DNA of 64,000 bases from NCBI GenBank assembly GCA_034620365.1, contig JAQGEQ010000365.1, positions 62,001-126,000 of the forward strand, in the 5' to 3' direction. Below, in pieces: positions 14,102 to 26,231 of this stretch (within the stretch, counting starts at the first letter, position 1; every line of letters starts with the position of its first letter). Under the pieces are notes generated by a model, which saw only the letters and a list, made by a program, of their open reading frames with translations, was not told the origin of the DNA and ran no database searches. Source of the DNA: Pegea sp. RAD2-039 (lineage: Eukaryota > Chordata > Thaliacea > Salpida > Salpidae). The translations under genes were made by a program, and so were the position numbers.

Positions 14102-14974
14102 TCAATTCATTATAAACATCAACAACTAATTGCAAACAGCATTTGATTTTATCTATAGTTTGTTGTTTGTATCAAATCTCTTGATCGTGAATTCATCGCC
14201 TTCGTCGTTAAAAGTTGAATTTTGAATCAGTTTCAATTTGATTCAAAAATTTTGTTGAAAATGAAATATAAAGATTCAAAACTGAAACTAAAGATTCTGT
14301 CAATATGTTGATAGATATTCTATTGATATAAAGTCATCATCTATTTTAATATTCTCGAAAATGAAAAGTAATAATTGATGGCTTTTGTATAAAATTATTA
14401 AAAAGCTGTAACCAGATGCTAGATGGGAAGATCTTTTTAAAGATTTTCAAATCAAGCAGATGAAGACTTGTTGAGATACATTTATTGATTTTCAAAAATC
14501 AATTTTAATGAAGTAAATAAAGAATATTTTCTTAATTTTCAAAATTGATTTAATTGTCGGAGTAAACATTTTAAATAACGGACGTATTCATTTGCATAAT
14601 GAACAATTGAATAATTCCAACAGAATCGCTTCAACTAATAGTTTATACCATAGTCGAATCAAAAGGAAGTACAAAGTAGTCAGTTGCTACAATAGATAAG
14701 CAATTATGTTCAAAGTTTTGAAGCAAGTAAATAAGGAAGTTGTTCATCTTCTGATCTTTACTTTCATCGAATTAATTTTCACGATTTAAAGAAATAGATT
14801 TGAAATTGAAAGAATTGAAACTTGATAAACTGTCTTTTGTATATACATTTAAATAAAAGAATTTCAAAACCTTCAGATGATTCGATTTGAATAAAAACAT
14901 TTGAAACTTCAAAAGTAGAGACAGGATCACAAACGAAAAGATAAAAGATCAGTTAAAGATATCAGAAGATCTTC
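14102..14974. other. Convergent 3' spacer between rapsyn and CHP1
   Basis: About 870 bp that probably holds the 3' UTRs of both genes. AATAAA-type signals for the plus strand lie near 14514. No exon-like sequence seen. Confidence 0.5.
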
Positions 14975-16280
14975 TTAATCGAGAAAGCGTACACTCATCT
15001 TTGATTCGATCACCGCTTTCGTCATCGCCTGAAAACAAACATTTGAAACTTTCTGTTCCACCAAATGGTGTACTTTCAAACATCAAATATTTGATTACAA
15101 AATTGAGAATTACTTTTCGAAACTCTTCAAAATCAATTGAACGGTCTTTAGAAAGATCAGACTCTAAGATCGTTCTTTCAGCGATATGAGAAAGTTGTTC
15201 ATGATTGACATTTGATCCAACCATCAGACGAAGAACCTTTTGATTTGAAAGAAATTTTATGAAACAGAAACCTTCTTACTTCAAAAATTTACTTGTAATA
15301 ATTCAGCTTTATTTATTTTTCCATCCTTGTCGATATCATAAAGTGAAAAAACAACTAAAAAAGTTGATAAGTTGAATAAAAAGTGGTTTGAATCAATTAT
15401 CAACTCACACTGAAGCTTGTGGAAACGACTATTAACATCTGACTTTTCAGTTCGACGTTTTAGAGGACGAAATATGGCAAGAGTGTCTGTGAACTGACGG
15501 AAGTTGACGAATTCATCTCTAAAACATAAAAACAGAAAATTAATACAAAATGTCAATCAAAAGTTAGAAGATTACATTTCTAAAATTTAAATTAATAAAA
15601 GTGCAAGTTTGTGTTTTATTTTTTACTGATAGATTTTTATAAACAGATTTTGTTCGAGAAGTTTTCTGAACCACTAACAAACATCACATGATTTACTTTT
15701 TATCTGTGAAGAAGGCATCAACGATTCTATCAGCGAGTGGATTTATGGCAAGTTCCGGAATTCGAAGGAAATCTTCCCTTCTAAAAAAATAAATAAAAAA
15801 ATTAATCAGAAATTTGGTGAAAAACTTCAAAATAAGTTCAATTTAAAATTTATGATTAGTTTAAAATTTCAGTTCAAATATCAAAGAAAAAAAAGTATTT
15901 AATTTATCGATACAATTTAAGAATTTATTATCATTAATATTTAAATAATAGATTATAAATTATCAGAAAAATGTAATAATTATAATTAATTATGATTTCA
16001 ATTTGTTTCTAAAATATTTATTCAAAAGTTTCAAAATAATCTGGAAAATTAAATTTTTAAATCAATATTCATCTAACTCACGTCAAATAACCATTCTGTT
16101 CTTTATCAAGAGATGTAAATCTGGTAAAAAGTCTTATGATCTGATTTCTAGAAACTTCAAAAGTTCACATTTATTTATTAAAATTGAAAAAATTGAAATA
16201 TTTTTGAACTTACAACCAGTTGCTTCATGAATTTCATGAATTTCCTCTTCTCTTAAACTAATAGATGCTTTTGCCCCCAT
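14975..16280 (-). CDS. CHP1: Calcineurin B homologous protein 1 (EF-hand)
   Basis: Myristoylated calcium-binding protein; the family binds Na+/H+ exchangers and calcineurin. Exons 16214-16280, 16082-16154, 15697-15780, 15409-15518, 15293-15354, 15114-15236, 14975-15028; 573 nt, 190 aa, against 195 in human CHP1. The start MGAKAS carries the myristoylation Gly. The blocks REDFLRIPELAINPL, VNFRQF and FRPL are characteristic of CHP. EF1 and EF2 are degenerate. EF3 (DIDKDGKINKAE, about 118-129) and EF4 (DLSKDRSIDFEE, about 159-170) have all calcium ligands. The end ESKMSVRFLD matches the conserved CHP tail. The first intron is only about 60 bp. Intron 2 carries a dispersed repeat copy. Confidence 0.95.
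15887..15993. repeat. Dispersed AT-rich repeat, copy 2 (CHP1 intron 2)
   Basis: Second copy of the element at 10997-11110, same orientation, roughly 90% identical by eye. It sits between the second and third coding exons of CHP1. Confidence 0.7.
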
Positions 16281-18786
16281 AATCTGAACAAAAATATTAA
16301 ATTAAATTAAAAAAATAGTTAAATAAAAAGTATTAAAAGTTAAATTTATAAGAATAAAAGTTTAAAGATTTAACTTACTGCTTTCTAATAATTTTGCAGA
16401 ATTAGAAAACTTTAAAAACAAAAATTCTAAAATGAAATTTTATAATTAGAATCAAAAAATAAAAATATATTTTTTAAAATGTGAAAAATTTTAGAATCAA
16501 AAAACAATAAATTTTCTAGAAATATAAATAAATTGAATTGTATAATAAATATAATCAATAAAATATTTTAACCATTTATTTAATAAATAATTTAAATTAA
16601 TTATATTAGTAACCATTTATTTCAGTAAGAGTAAATAGTAAATAATAAAATCCAAGATAAAATGAATTAATAAAAACTGTTTTAAAGATAGCATAAAAAA
16701 TAAGAAAAAATATTTTATATAAATATATAAAAAAAGATTTTAAGAAAACTTTAAATTTTCTTATTTTTCTGATCAGTAATTTTATTTGCAAACAAAATAT
16801 GAAGGGTAGTAGACTATAATGGCTTTTTCCTATTTCTACAAAAATCTCTTAAAACAAATCTTTCAGTTATATTTAAAAGTAACAAAATATATTTAAACCA
16901 AACCAATTTAAAGTTTTTAATTCGAAAAATAAAGAAAAATTTTATTGCAATTATTACAAAAAATGTCAAACTGTATTTATATTACCAATAAGGATACAAT
17001 GAGAATAAAAAAATAACAACAAATAGTGTGCCCTATATGTTAAGTAAACTATTAAATTTATTTAAGTTTAATTCATTTTCATTTAGGAAATGTTAATTTG
17101 TAACTAATGTACTATAAAGTTATCAAAATACTTTTTAAATTTAATCTTATAAAATCATCATATATAAAGAAACAAAAGATAACTTATTTATTATCAGTTA
17201 CTTAAAGAAGTAATTAGTATCATAAATGTTTTTATAGGCTTACTTTGAAAACTTCATAAATAATAAAAATAAAAAAGTTATAAATTGAAAAGAATATGCT
17301 GAATGCATTTAATAGCTAAAACTTGTATATTAGAATCTTTCGTAAGATTTTAAACTTTTGAAAATTAAATAATCTTAGTGGAAATATACTTATTACCTAA
17401 GTTTATTTTAATCCAATAAAAACTTTAGGATTTCTTCACCTTTTGACAAAACCCGCCGGGAACTATCCTCTTTATTACCCCATCCTGAAAAGAACATCAA
17501 AGTCTTTGAATCACTAATCTAATAACTGACAATTTCATAAGAAAAGCTTCTTTGTTCTTAGACTTACGACATAAACCGACATTTAATAAGAAGCTTTTAT
17601 CGGTGCCTCGTTCGTCTTTGAGTTTCAGGCCTTCAATTGCTTTTCTTGTTCAAATTATTCTCAGTTTCATCAACAGTTGCTTCTAGAACGTAATTCTTTA
17701 ATACCTCCTTTTTAATTTTCAAGTTAGTCGAGAATCTTTCAACATCAACATCAGAAACTCTCGACTTTGAAAGTTAGGAAGAAAAATTTTGAGCCTCGCT
17801 GTTGAACTGTTAACCTATGATGTAGACTCGTCGGATAAATACTTCTGATAAATCGAGTTTATTTTGTTTCCGATTTGAGCTTTGCTGCATGTTACAGTTG
17901 GACTCGCGTCTTGCAGCTTCTTCCTTCGATCTCTTGGACGACTTCAGTTTCTCAGAAATCTGAATATCGAAAAATTTTGCTTTAATTCGAAAAGTTTTAT
18001 TAATTTATTTGTCATATTTACTTTTTCGATTAATTTTCAAGTTTAGTTTATTTTTTGGTTGCTTTGGTTTTCTCGGTGGCAAGCATTTATTATATAATTA
18101 TATTCTCATATATAAGCAGGTATTTAACCTTCTTGATACTTAAACCTGATACAAAATTTATTTTAAGATAATACAGACAATAAAAGTAACCTAATATTGA
18201 GAACAGCACATATATAAAACACAAAGTTTTTATGTTAAATTGAATTTGGAACTTTTCCTTCTTTTTACAATACAACTAGCTTCACCTACAACTTATCCAC
18301 AGCCCACCTAAATTTCTACTACCACGAAAGTTTTTCTTAACTATGTGGTTTAACTATTTCTTAACCACGATACTTGCATTAGTCTGTAGACTGGGAAGCA
18401 GGTTGTATAATTTCTGAGAAAATTAACTGATTGTTAATAAAACTAAATTTCTTTGTAATTATTTGAAAAATAAACCAACTTTTTGCATTAGAAACTCAAT
18501 TAGAAAACTTTTTGTTGCTTCAACTTTATTTTGCTTCAGATCACTTTTCAGAATTAATAGTGAATTTCGTAAGATGAATTTAATAGCTGTAAATATTTTC
18601 ATATTTTAATAAATAATATGACTAAAATAAATTTATAGAATAAAAACTCTTTTTGTTTTTTAACTTCTAATACAACAGCTTTGCGCCAAATATTTAAAAG
18701 TCCAAATTAGGTTAGAGATTTTGTAAATTGTAATTCTTTTGAATAATTTCATATTTCAACTTTATTAAAAAATAAATTTGTTGAAA
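16281..18786. other. Divergent spacer between CHP1 and PCID2
   Basis: Head-to-head intergenic region of 2.5 kb. It contains the promoters of both genes by position, and the decayed coding-like tract at 17430-17961. The parts at 16281-17400 and 17970-18786 are plain AT-rich sequence. Confidence 0.5.
17430..17961 (-). pseudogene. Decayed coding-like tract, unidentified
   Basis: This block is clearly richer in G+C than its surroundings. On the minus strand one frame reads as charged, protein-like sequence (for example SEKLKSSKRSKEEAARRES, then SDVDVERFSTNLKIKKEV and LEATVDETENNLNKK) but is broken by three stops. A neighbouring frame then continues with KAIEGLKLKDERGTDKSF, suggesting a frameshift. 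I recognise no family. It could be a decayed transposon or a dead gene; short unrecognised introns are also possible. Confidence 0.35.
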
Positions 18787-20942
18787 ATGTCAGTTTATGA
18801 ATACTTGCAAAAAGTAAGTTAATTTTTAATTTATTATATAAAATAAATAAAAGGAAAATTAATTGTTTTATTTTTATATATTTATTACAAATATTAAACT
18901 CTGAACTTTATGAATTTGTAATTATTTTAATTATTGAAATATATTATTATTATAATTATAATAATTATATATAATATATTATTATTATATATTATTGAAG
19001 AAAAATAATTAGAAATAATAAATATAATAATTATTAGTTTTATGGTGATCTAATAGAAATATATTAAAATTTATTTTATTTACATTTACTTAAAGAATTT
19101 ATTTTTTAGGTTAATCAAGCTTTAAGAGATTATGATGCAGAGATATTATCAAATCTTCTATCATTTCAAAATGATCATATCTCAAACCCAAATCTTTTAA
19201 TTGAATCACCAGAAGAACTTTGTCAAAGATTCATCAGTTTCTCTCCTTATGATGAATTATGGGCGGCTCACATCAAGTTTGTTGATGTATTTATGGAGTG
19301 AACTTCTTACTTAAGATGTCTTTCAGAGGTTGTTGGGCGTATTCTCGAGAAGATTGGACGTTTGTGTTCGCATGCCAACTTTCATCTGTCCAAAGTTTTG
19401 TGAAATCCTTGCAAGCTATCAAAGATGAAAATTGGTTTTTAAATCTTTATATTTATCATTTTCAAATTTCATTGAATTAAATTTGAGTTTTTACAAAGAT
19501 TTTTAAAAACTTTTTTTAGGTCTCTACCTTTGATGTATACTTTGATATTAGATTTGAGATTTCTCGCGAATAAGGTGAAATTGGTTCTGTTATTTTCATC
19601 ACATTTTTAAAAAAATCAAATCGCAGATACAAAACACTTCTGGTGGTTTAAACAAAACTGATGCTTTTGAAAAAGCTGCTGATTCAATCATGAGTTGTTT
19701 TAGAGTTTGTGGAAGTGATGGGTTTGTTTCTTAGAATTTCAACTTTTAATGATTTTAAGTTGACAACAAATTTTGTAATTTTTTAGACTGATTTTTATAT
19801 CTCTTTATGTCATAATCTCTCTTATATATCTATATATTTAGTGTCTCTTCTCTTATATTAGTATCTTCTCTTATATTAGTGTCTTCTTTTATCTTTTCTT
19901 TTATCAGTGAAATGATCCCCTTTTTTCCTTTTTCTTCTTTCAGCCGGACTTCTTTGGAAGTTTCTAAAAAGTGGGGAATGCTTTTTCTGGTCAATCAATT
20001 ATTCAAAATTTATTTCAGGTGACTTAAATCAATTTAACAAATAAAAGTTTATTTGAAAATTAATTAAATTTTTAACAAATATTTAAAATAATAATTATTT
20101 CATCAAAATTATTTCTTTCAATAAATTTCTAATTTATAGAATTGGAAAGTTGCATTTATGTAAACCTCTCATAAGAGCGATAGAGAGCAGTTCGATTAAA
20201 GAGGATTTTACTCTGGCGCAGAAAGTTACTTACAAGTAAATTTACAACCAACAACATCTCAATTACTAATTGTATTAATCCACAGATATTTTGTGGGTCG
20301 CAAAGCGATGTTTGATAGCGATTTCAATACAGGTATCTTCTGTAACTTCAAATCATTTGATGTAAACTTGTTTCATGTTGCAGCCGGTGAATATCTTTCA
20401 TATGCGTTTGAAAATTGTCATAAAAATTGTCGATCGAATCTGAGATCAATTCTTTTGTGTCTTATTCCTGTGAAGATGTTATTAGGACATCTACCTCCGA
20501 AATCTCTTCTTCAAAACCACAATCTACTTCAGTTTGCTGGAGTAGCAGAAGCAGTTAGGTTTGTTTCAGTTAATTTCTGGTTTTATTTCTAATAATTTAC
20601 ATTTGTAGGAAAGGTAATGTTTGTATGTTCAATCAAGCTTTGATTGATAATGAAAGCTTCTTCATCAAAACTGGAACTTACTTGATCCTTGAAAAGCTTC
20701 GAGCTATTACCTTCAGAACCCTCTTCAAAAAAGTCAAACAAACTATCAACAAACATCAACTACCTCTACAGACTTTTGTTGATGTTCTGCAAGCTCAAGG
20801 AGTATCTGATATGGATATGGATGAGACTGAATGTATTGTAGCTGGTTTGATTCATAGCGGTTCTATTCGTGGATATATTTCACATCAACATAAAATGTTG
20901 GTTGTTAGTAAATTGAATCCATTCCCATCAACAACTGTTTAA
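18787..20942 (+). CDS. PCID2: PCI domain-containing protein 2 (TREX-2 / mRNA export)
   Basis: Animal counterpart of yeast Thp1, a PCI-domain subunit of the nuclear-pore-linked TREX-2 mRNA export complex. Exons 18787-18813, 19110-19276, 19327-19434, 19520-19574, 19627-19721, 19944-20018, 20140-20235, 20286-20332, 20384-20558, 20609-20942; 1179 nt, 392 aa, against 399 in human. Family blocks in order: [68 protein letters not shown] and the C-terminal [14 protein letters not shown] that closes the winged-helix part. Every splice phase agrees. The first exon encodes only nine residues. AATAAA near 21108 is a likely poly(A) signal. Confidence 0.95.
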
Positions 20943-22251
20943 AACGATTCTCATTTCAACTCGGATTTTATGAAATTAAAAACAATTTTTAACTGGATGT
21001 TTTTTTCAACTTATTTTTGGTTAAATTCTTTTATTTCTGATGATTTGTATCTAAATCAAACTGTAAAAAGTTGGATTTAAAGTTTCAATTTGAAGTTGTG
21101 ATCATAAATAAATTGAAGCTGCTAAAAATTTGAGGGATTTATGTAATTTGTAATTTGCTGAAATATTCAAAGAATTCTCTCAAAAATCTAAAAGTTCTCT
21201 CAAAGATAAAAAATGATAAAAAGACAAACAAGCAAATAGTAATTGTGAAAATGATGGTTTTCTCATCATAACTACTTTTTAATAAACATTAAAACATTTA
21301 AAGTCATTAGTTATTAACATCTTATTCTGTAAAAGCAAAAATTATTTATTTAATCTTGAAATAATTGAAGTACGAATTTGTAACATTTCATAATTTAATA
21401 AAATTTTTCTTTTATAATAGAATATTAAATATATTCAAGTTGTTAGATCAGTAATTGCATCAAACAATCTGTTGAATTCACATTTGAATATTGAGTTTGT
21501 AAGAGGTCTCTAGATACAGATGACTTTCATTCTATCTACCGGAGAAGGTTTAAACAACTTCTTTTTTCGTTTATTTATTACATCTACTTCTGATGTTCAT
21601 TCTGATTTCGCAACAGATCGACCTTCAGATGATTTCAATTTTCTAACAAACGAGATTACCTGAGAATAAAGAAAGTTTTCCAACTTTAAATAAAAACCAA
21701 TTTTCCTGGTCACATCTATATATTCGACAAGACAGGTACAAAAGAGCAAAGTATAAACTGAACTATCTTGCTTCAGCAAATAGAGAAGACATTGAAGCAG
21801 ACCTGATGTTCAGTAATTACTGAAAAAATTTGTCTTTGGAAAACACCTTAGAAAAAAATTTTCAAGCCGTCAGTCAAGCAGACGAATCTTTTGAGACTGA
21901 GGGGGCGTGAGGTAGATCAGGGTACAAAAAGATTTTGGGATAGAGCACGAATGTATAGATCTAACTCCAAAAGGAAAAAAGGCCATTTTGGTTGAAACTA
22001 AATCGTTATTTAAAAGTGAATCTGTTTAAAGCATTCAAATATTTTCATGTTTGATATTTTATTTGTTGAGTTTGGTACGAAATACTTTTATTTAAGTCTC
22101 GAAGACATGCGAAGTTTTCTATCGAAGACATAATTTGAAAAAAAGAGGATTCAATAAATAATTGAAGTTTTCGAATTATTAGAAAAATGTTTCCAACCAA
22201 AAAAAACTACTTCATCTTCTGCATAATTAAGAAAATTAAAATTTAAACACT
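20943..22251. other. Convergent spacer between PCID2 and PEX16
   Basis: 1.3 kb holding both 3' UTRs. The part 21480-21980 is somewhat richer in G+C and contains short broken open frames on both strands, without a recognisable product. A 60-codon minus-strand frame at 21597-21779 has no family features. Confidence 0.4.
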
Positions 22252-24309
22252 TCAATTTGACCAATTATAAAAATAAATTTGCTGCCAGGCTGGAAGATAA
22301 CCACTGAGTGGTTCTAATAGGTAGTGGGCCAGAGGTATGTGGTCAGACAGGTACTTGAACAATTTGAAGATGACAGGTCTACAAATAAATCAGTTAAAAT
22401 ATTGAAAAAAAAGAATATTTTCGAAACTAACCCGGAATATTTATCGAAAATAGGGGATCGAAGTAGATACATGATGAGATTCATGTATCTACGCCTTAAT
22501 TCAATCTGTTCTGATCTTGTAAGTTTCTTCATCTTCTTCTCAGTCCGTTGTAGCAGGACATGAGATGAAGCATCTGTGATTAATGATGTAATCCAAGGAA
22601 CAAATGATTGGCGGTCAGTGAATGATGCTAGAGACACTAAAAAGACCAGAGTTACAAAAAGTCGATGATTTAGACAAATAACAAGTTGAAAAAATAACAA
22701 GATGAAAAAATAACAAGTTGAAAAAATAACAAGATGAAAAAATAACAAGTTGAAAAAATAACAAGATGAAAAAATAACAAGATGAAAAAATAACAAGATG
22801 AAAAAATAACAAGATGAAAAAATAACAAGATGAAAAAATAACAAGTTAGAAAAATAACAAGATGAAAAAATAACAAGATGAAAAGTTGGATTTGTGAAAA
22901 ATCAAATTATTCGAAGAGTTTATTCTACAAAACATCACTGAAATCTTAGATTAAAGATTCTTTAAAATAGAATCTGATCTTCCTTTTAAAAGATTCTCAA
23001 AATCAATCTTTCTCAAAATCAAAATAAATCTGATCTTTCCTTAATAATAATAATTTGATAATATAATAATATATAAAATAGAATTCTTTTAAAAGCTCTC
23101 ATATTTCACTTCAGTTCAAGAAAAGAAATGAAAATAAAAGTTGAAAAAATCCTAAAAATTTCATCTTTAAGTATTTGGAACAAGAAATTACTTACAATGA
23201 ATTATAGGGCGACAAATATGAAGAAATTCCCCGAATTTTTCGGATCCACTGAGTTGGGAAGGAGGCATCCATACAAGATCAGTGTCTTTACTAGATGAGG
23301 AAGAATTAAGGGTCCTCATCACTACTCCAGAATGTTTCCCGACATAGAAGTCCTCCTCTGCAGAAGATCTCATCTTTAAATGATAATCAGAAGAAGATTT
23401 TTAAGCTCACCATCATTTGGGTCTTTTTGTTTCTGAAATCTTTGAATCAGTGATTTATGATCTAATAAAGATCTTGTAGACGGAGTTTGGATGCCAGAAT
23501 TGAAACAAAACAATAAAATACATCGAAGAACAGCCTATAAAACGACAAATATTTTAATTAAGATTGTAGATAGTAAGAAGTTGTTACCTTAATCAAACAA
23601 ATTATTGAAATAATTGCCAATTTTATTTTCTCTCCATAAATTTTGTTGATTGTAATTTCTATGAATGCCTAAAAAGTTGGAATTTTCATTTCATGGAAAT
23701 TAACAAATGTTACAACAGATACCTGTGAAAACTCTATAACTGAAATGAGATGTTGAATTTTGTTTACAATCTTCGTAGACGTATCTTCAGGTCTTTTTGA
23801 TTTTAAAAGGAGACAGGCGTTTGCGTAAGCAAACAAATTGTTGGCAGATGAAACTGAAAGTTTAAAGTTCACAATTATTTTCTAAAACTTTTCATAACAA
23901 AATAATAAATATAAACTTCAATAAAAATAACTTTTCAACTAACCTATTTCTCTTACAAAAATCGAGTTCTTGTAATTTCTAGAAAAGCCTTCATAAAGAT
24001 AAGAGGCAGTATTTAATGATTTTTCAATCTATAAATTCAATAAAAATAATAATCAGTTGGATTACAAACAAACAACTTTTATACAAATAACATCATAAAA
24101 TTATATTAGTTTAAAATACTTTTAAAGAAAATGAGTTAAAAACAAATCAATTATCATCAAGTTGTAAAAATATATATAAAAAAATTTACTTGTAAAACTG
24201 TTTTAGGATTTTCACTTATAAAATTGATATAAGCATTTTTAGTATTTTTTACAAATGAGCAAAATTTCATTTTTAAAAAATTATTTTCAAATTTTCTTTC
24301 AATAGCCAT
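22252..24309 (-). CDS. PEX16: Peroxisomal membrane protein PEX16
   Basis: Integral membrane peroxin that recruits PEX3 and peroxisomal membrane proteins at the ER and peroxisome. Exons 24190-24309, 23944-24028, 23723-23853, 23588-23668, 23411-23534, 23196-23357, 22432-22636, 22252-22378; 1035 nt, 344 aa, against 336 in human. Family blocks: DFYVGKHSGVVMRTL, FGEFLHICRPIIH, the basic stretch RSEQIELRRRYM followed by LLRSPIFDKYS, and the C-terminal YLPAWQQIYFYNW. Hydrophobic helices lie in the fourth and fifth exons. A 16-bp minisatellite fills most of the intron between the sixth and seventh exons. All phases agree. The gene is tail to tail with PCID2. Confidence 0.94.
22677..22882. repeat. 16-bp minisatellite in PEX16 intron 6
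   Basis: About thirteen copies of GATGAAAAAATAACAA, with GTTG replacing GATG in some copies and one copy with a changed A tract. Because 16 is not a multiple of three, overlapping artefactual frames appear on the minus strand in every phase. Confidence 0.9.
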
Positions 24310-26231
24310 AGTTGAGAATAAAACACTGAAAATAAATATTCAATTTAAATATGATTTTTGTTAAATAAAAATAAAATAAATTATATTTTTCAAATAACAA
24401 TTATTACAAAAAATTAATTTTTGAAAAATTTTATAAAAAATTAATGACTAATTTTAACATAAGATTTTCAATAAGTTGAAATTGTTTAATAATTAACTTA
24501 AAAAGTAAATTATCAACCAAATAAATTAAAAATTAGTAAAAAAATTAGCAGTAGAAACAAGACGATAAGAAATCATAAAATAAATAAAATTTTAATAAAA
24601 TAGAAATTTTGATATAAAATAAAATGTTATTTTACTTAAAGCAAATTTAAATAATAATCAACAACTTTAAGTTAATATATTACAAATAATAATAAATTAA
24701 TTTATCAAATAATCACTAAAATATATTAACAGTGAATAAATAGAAAATGAAAACTTAAAAACAAAAACAGAAAAATAAATCCAACTAAATTGGTTAATGC
24801 TCTGAATTAAAATTTGCTAAAAAATTAGAAATATAAACAATTTGGCTTTTTAACTTTTTGTCTTATTATTATTTTTCATCATTGATAAAGAAGCGAAGTG
24901 ATTTCTGATATATTTACAAATGAATAAATATATATTTGATTAATTAATGAATAAATATATATTTGATTAATTAATGAATATTTATTTTTCTAAAAAGTTA
25001 ATCCTAACTATATTTTAATTTATTAAAAAGATTTTTTCAATAATTATTTGAATATAAAGTAAGTTTTTTAATGAAAACAAATATTTAGATCTAATTTTAT
25101 CCATTTATTTAAAATATAAAGTCCTTTATTACAATTTTAAATCTATTAAATGATCTAGATAGAAATTTTAGCAACTTTTAGCTCCAATTCAATTTGGGAA
25201 ATAACTTCAAACATTTTTTTGTATAAATTTTAATTCTATTCAATATTTTTCTTATTTACTTTTTCTGAAATTCAAAAATTTTTTTACATTTTCTTTTGTA
25301 AACATAACTTTTAAATAAATCGTATAATTCTTATCAATTTATTAAATTTAAGAATTATTATATGAAACTTATATATAATAAATATAAAAATTCAACTTTA
25401 ACAAATATTTATTAATTGACAAAAATTACTTTCAAATGATTAAAAGAAGTTATTTTCAAACTAAAAAGATTTATTTAAAACTTCTGCTGATTTTTATGTA
25501 AAATTTCATCATTAAAATAGAAGACCTTTATACTTGATTTTTTAAATTCATTATTTTTTACTTTCAGTTGATATTTTTCCAATACTTTCGCCAATCTGTA
25601 CTTTTTCTAACTATAAAAATAGAATTGAAACCCACAAACAAGTCATCAAATACCCTTCTAAATAGCTAGAGGCTTCTTGTAGTGGTTACAAAACCAAGCT
25701 AGGTGATAAACACAAACTTTCTGTGAACTGGTGCAAAAAATTTGACTAAAATGTAATATCTGCTTATTGGTAGCAGAAGAATTATTTTATTTATAATAGA
25801 AGCAAATTTGCCACAACTCAAAACCAACAAATTGAAATCCTTGAAATGGTATTAGCAGAGAAAAGTTATATATTTTCAAATAACTCTGATGAATAACCGA
25901 CTACAAATAGATTGAAGTAGATTTGAAGCTTTTAAAATGAATTGTGACAGATATATTTGTTGGTTGGTTTGTTGGGAACATGCAGAAAAAACATGAAAAG
26001 TTCAAACCCAAAACTATTGTGTATCAACTGATCACCATCAGTTACCAGCAAGGAAAAGGAAATAAAAAGCGGAATACAAAATATACAAACAAACAAACAA
26101 ATGAGAGATAAAAATTGCTCATTTATTTAGAAGGAAATAGTTAACTGAAAAGAGATAGTCTGTCGACTGAAGGAATCAGAAAGTTCCAACCAAAATAAAC
26201 TTTGAAAGATTGTTGATAGAGAAGAAGTAAT
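24310..26231. other. Spacer between PEX16 5' end and CUL3 3' end
   Basis: 1.9 kb. It is very AT-rich up to about 25.5 kb and slightly richer in G+C from 25570, which probably includes the CUL3 3' UTR. A perfect two-copy tandem of about 29 bp built on AATAAATATATATTTGATTA occurs at 24920-24976. A short run of four CAAA units lies near 26088. No exon-like sequence. Confidence 0.5.

Noticed and set aside
15001..15189. Plus-strand 62-codon frame
   Set aside because: Antisense shadow of the last CHP1 exons, which match the family to the final residue.
22615..22876. Minus-strand frames rich in Phe, Leu and Ile resembling membrane helices
   Set aside because: They are the PEX16 intron minisatellite; the real coding part begins only at the acceptor before 22636.
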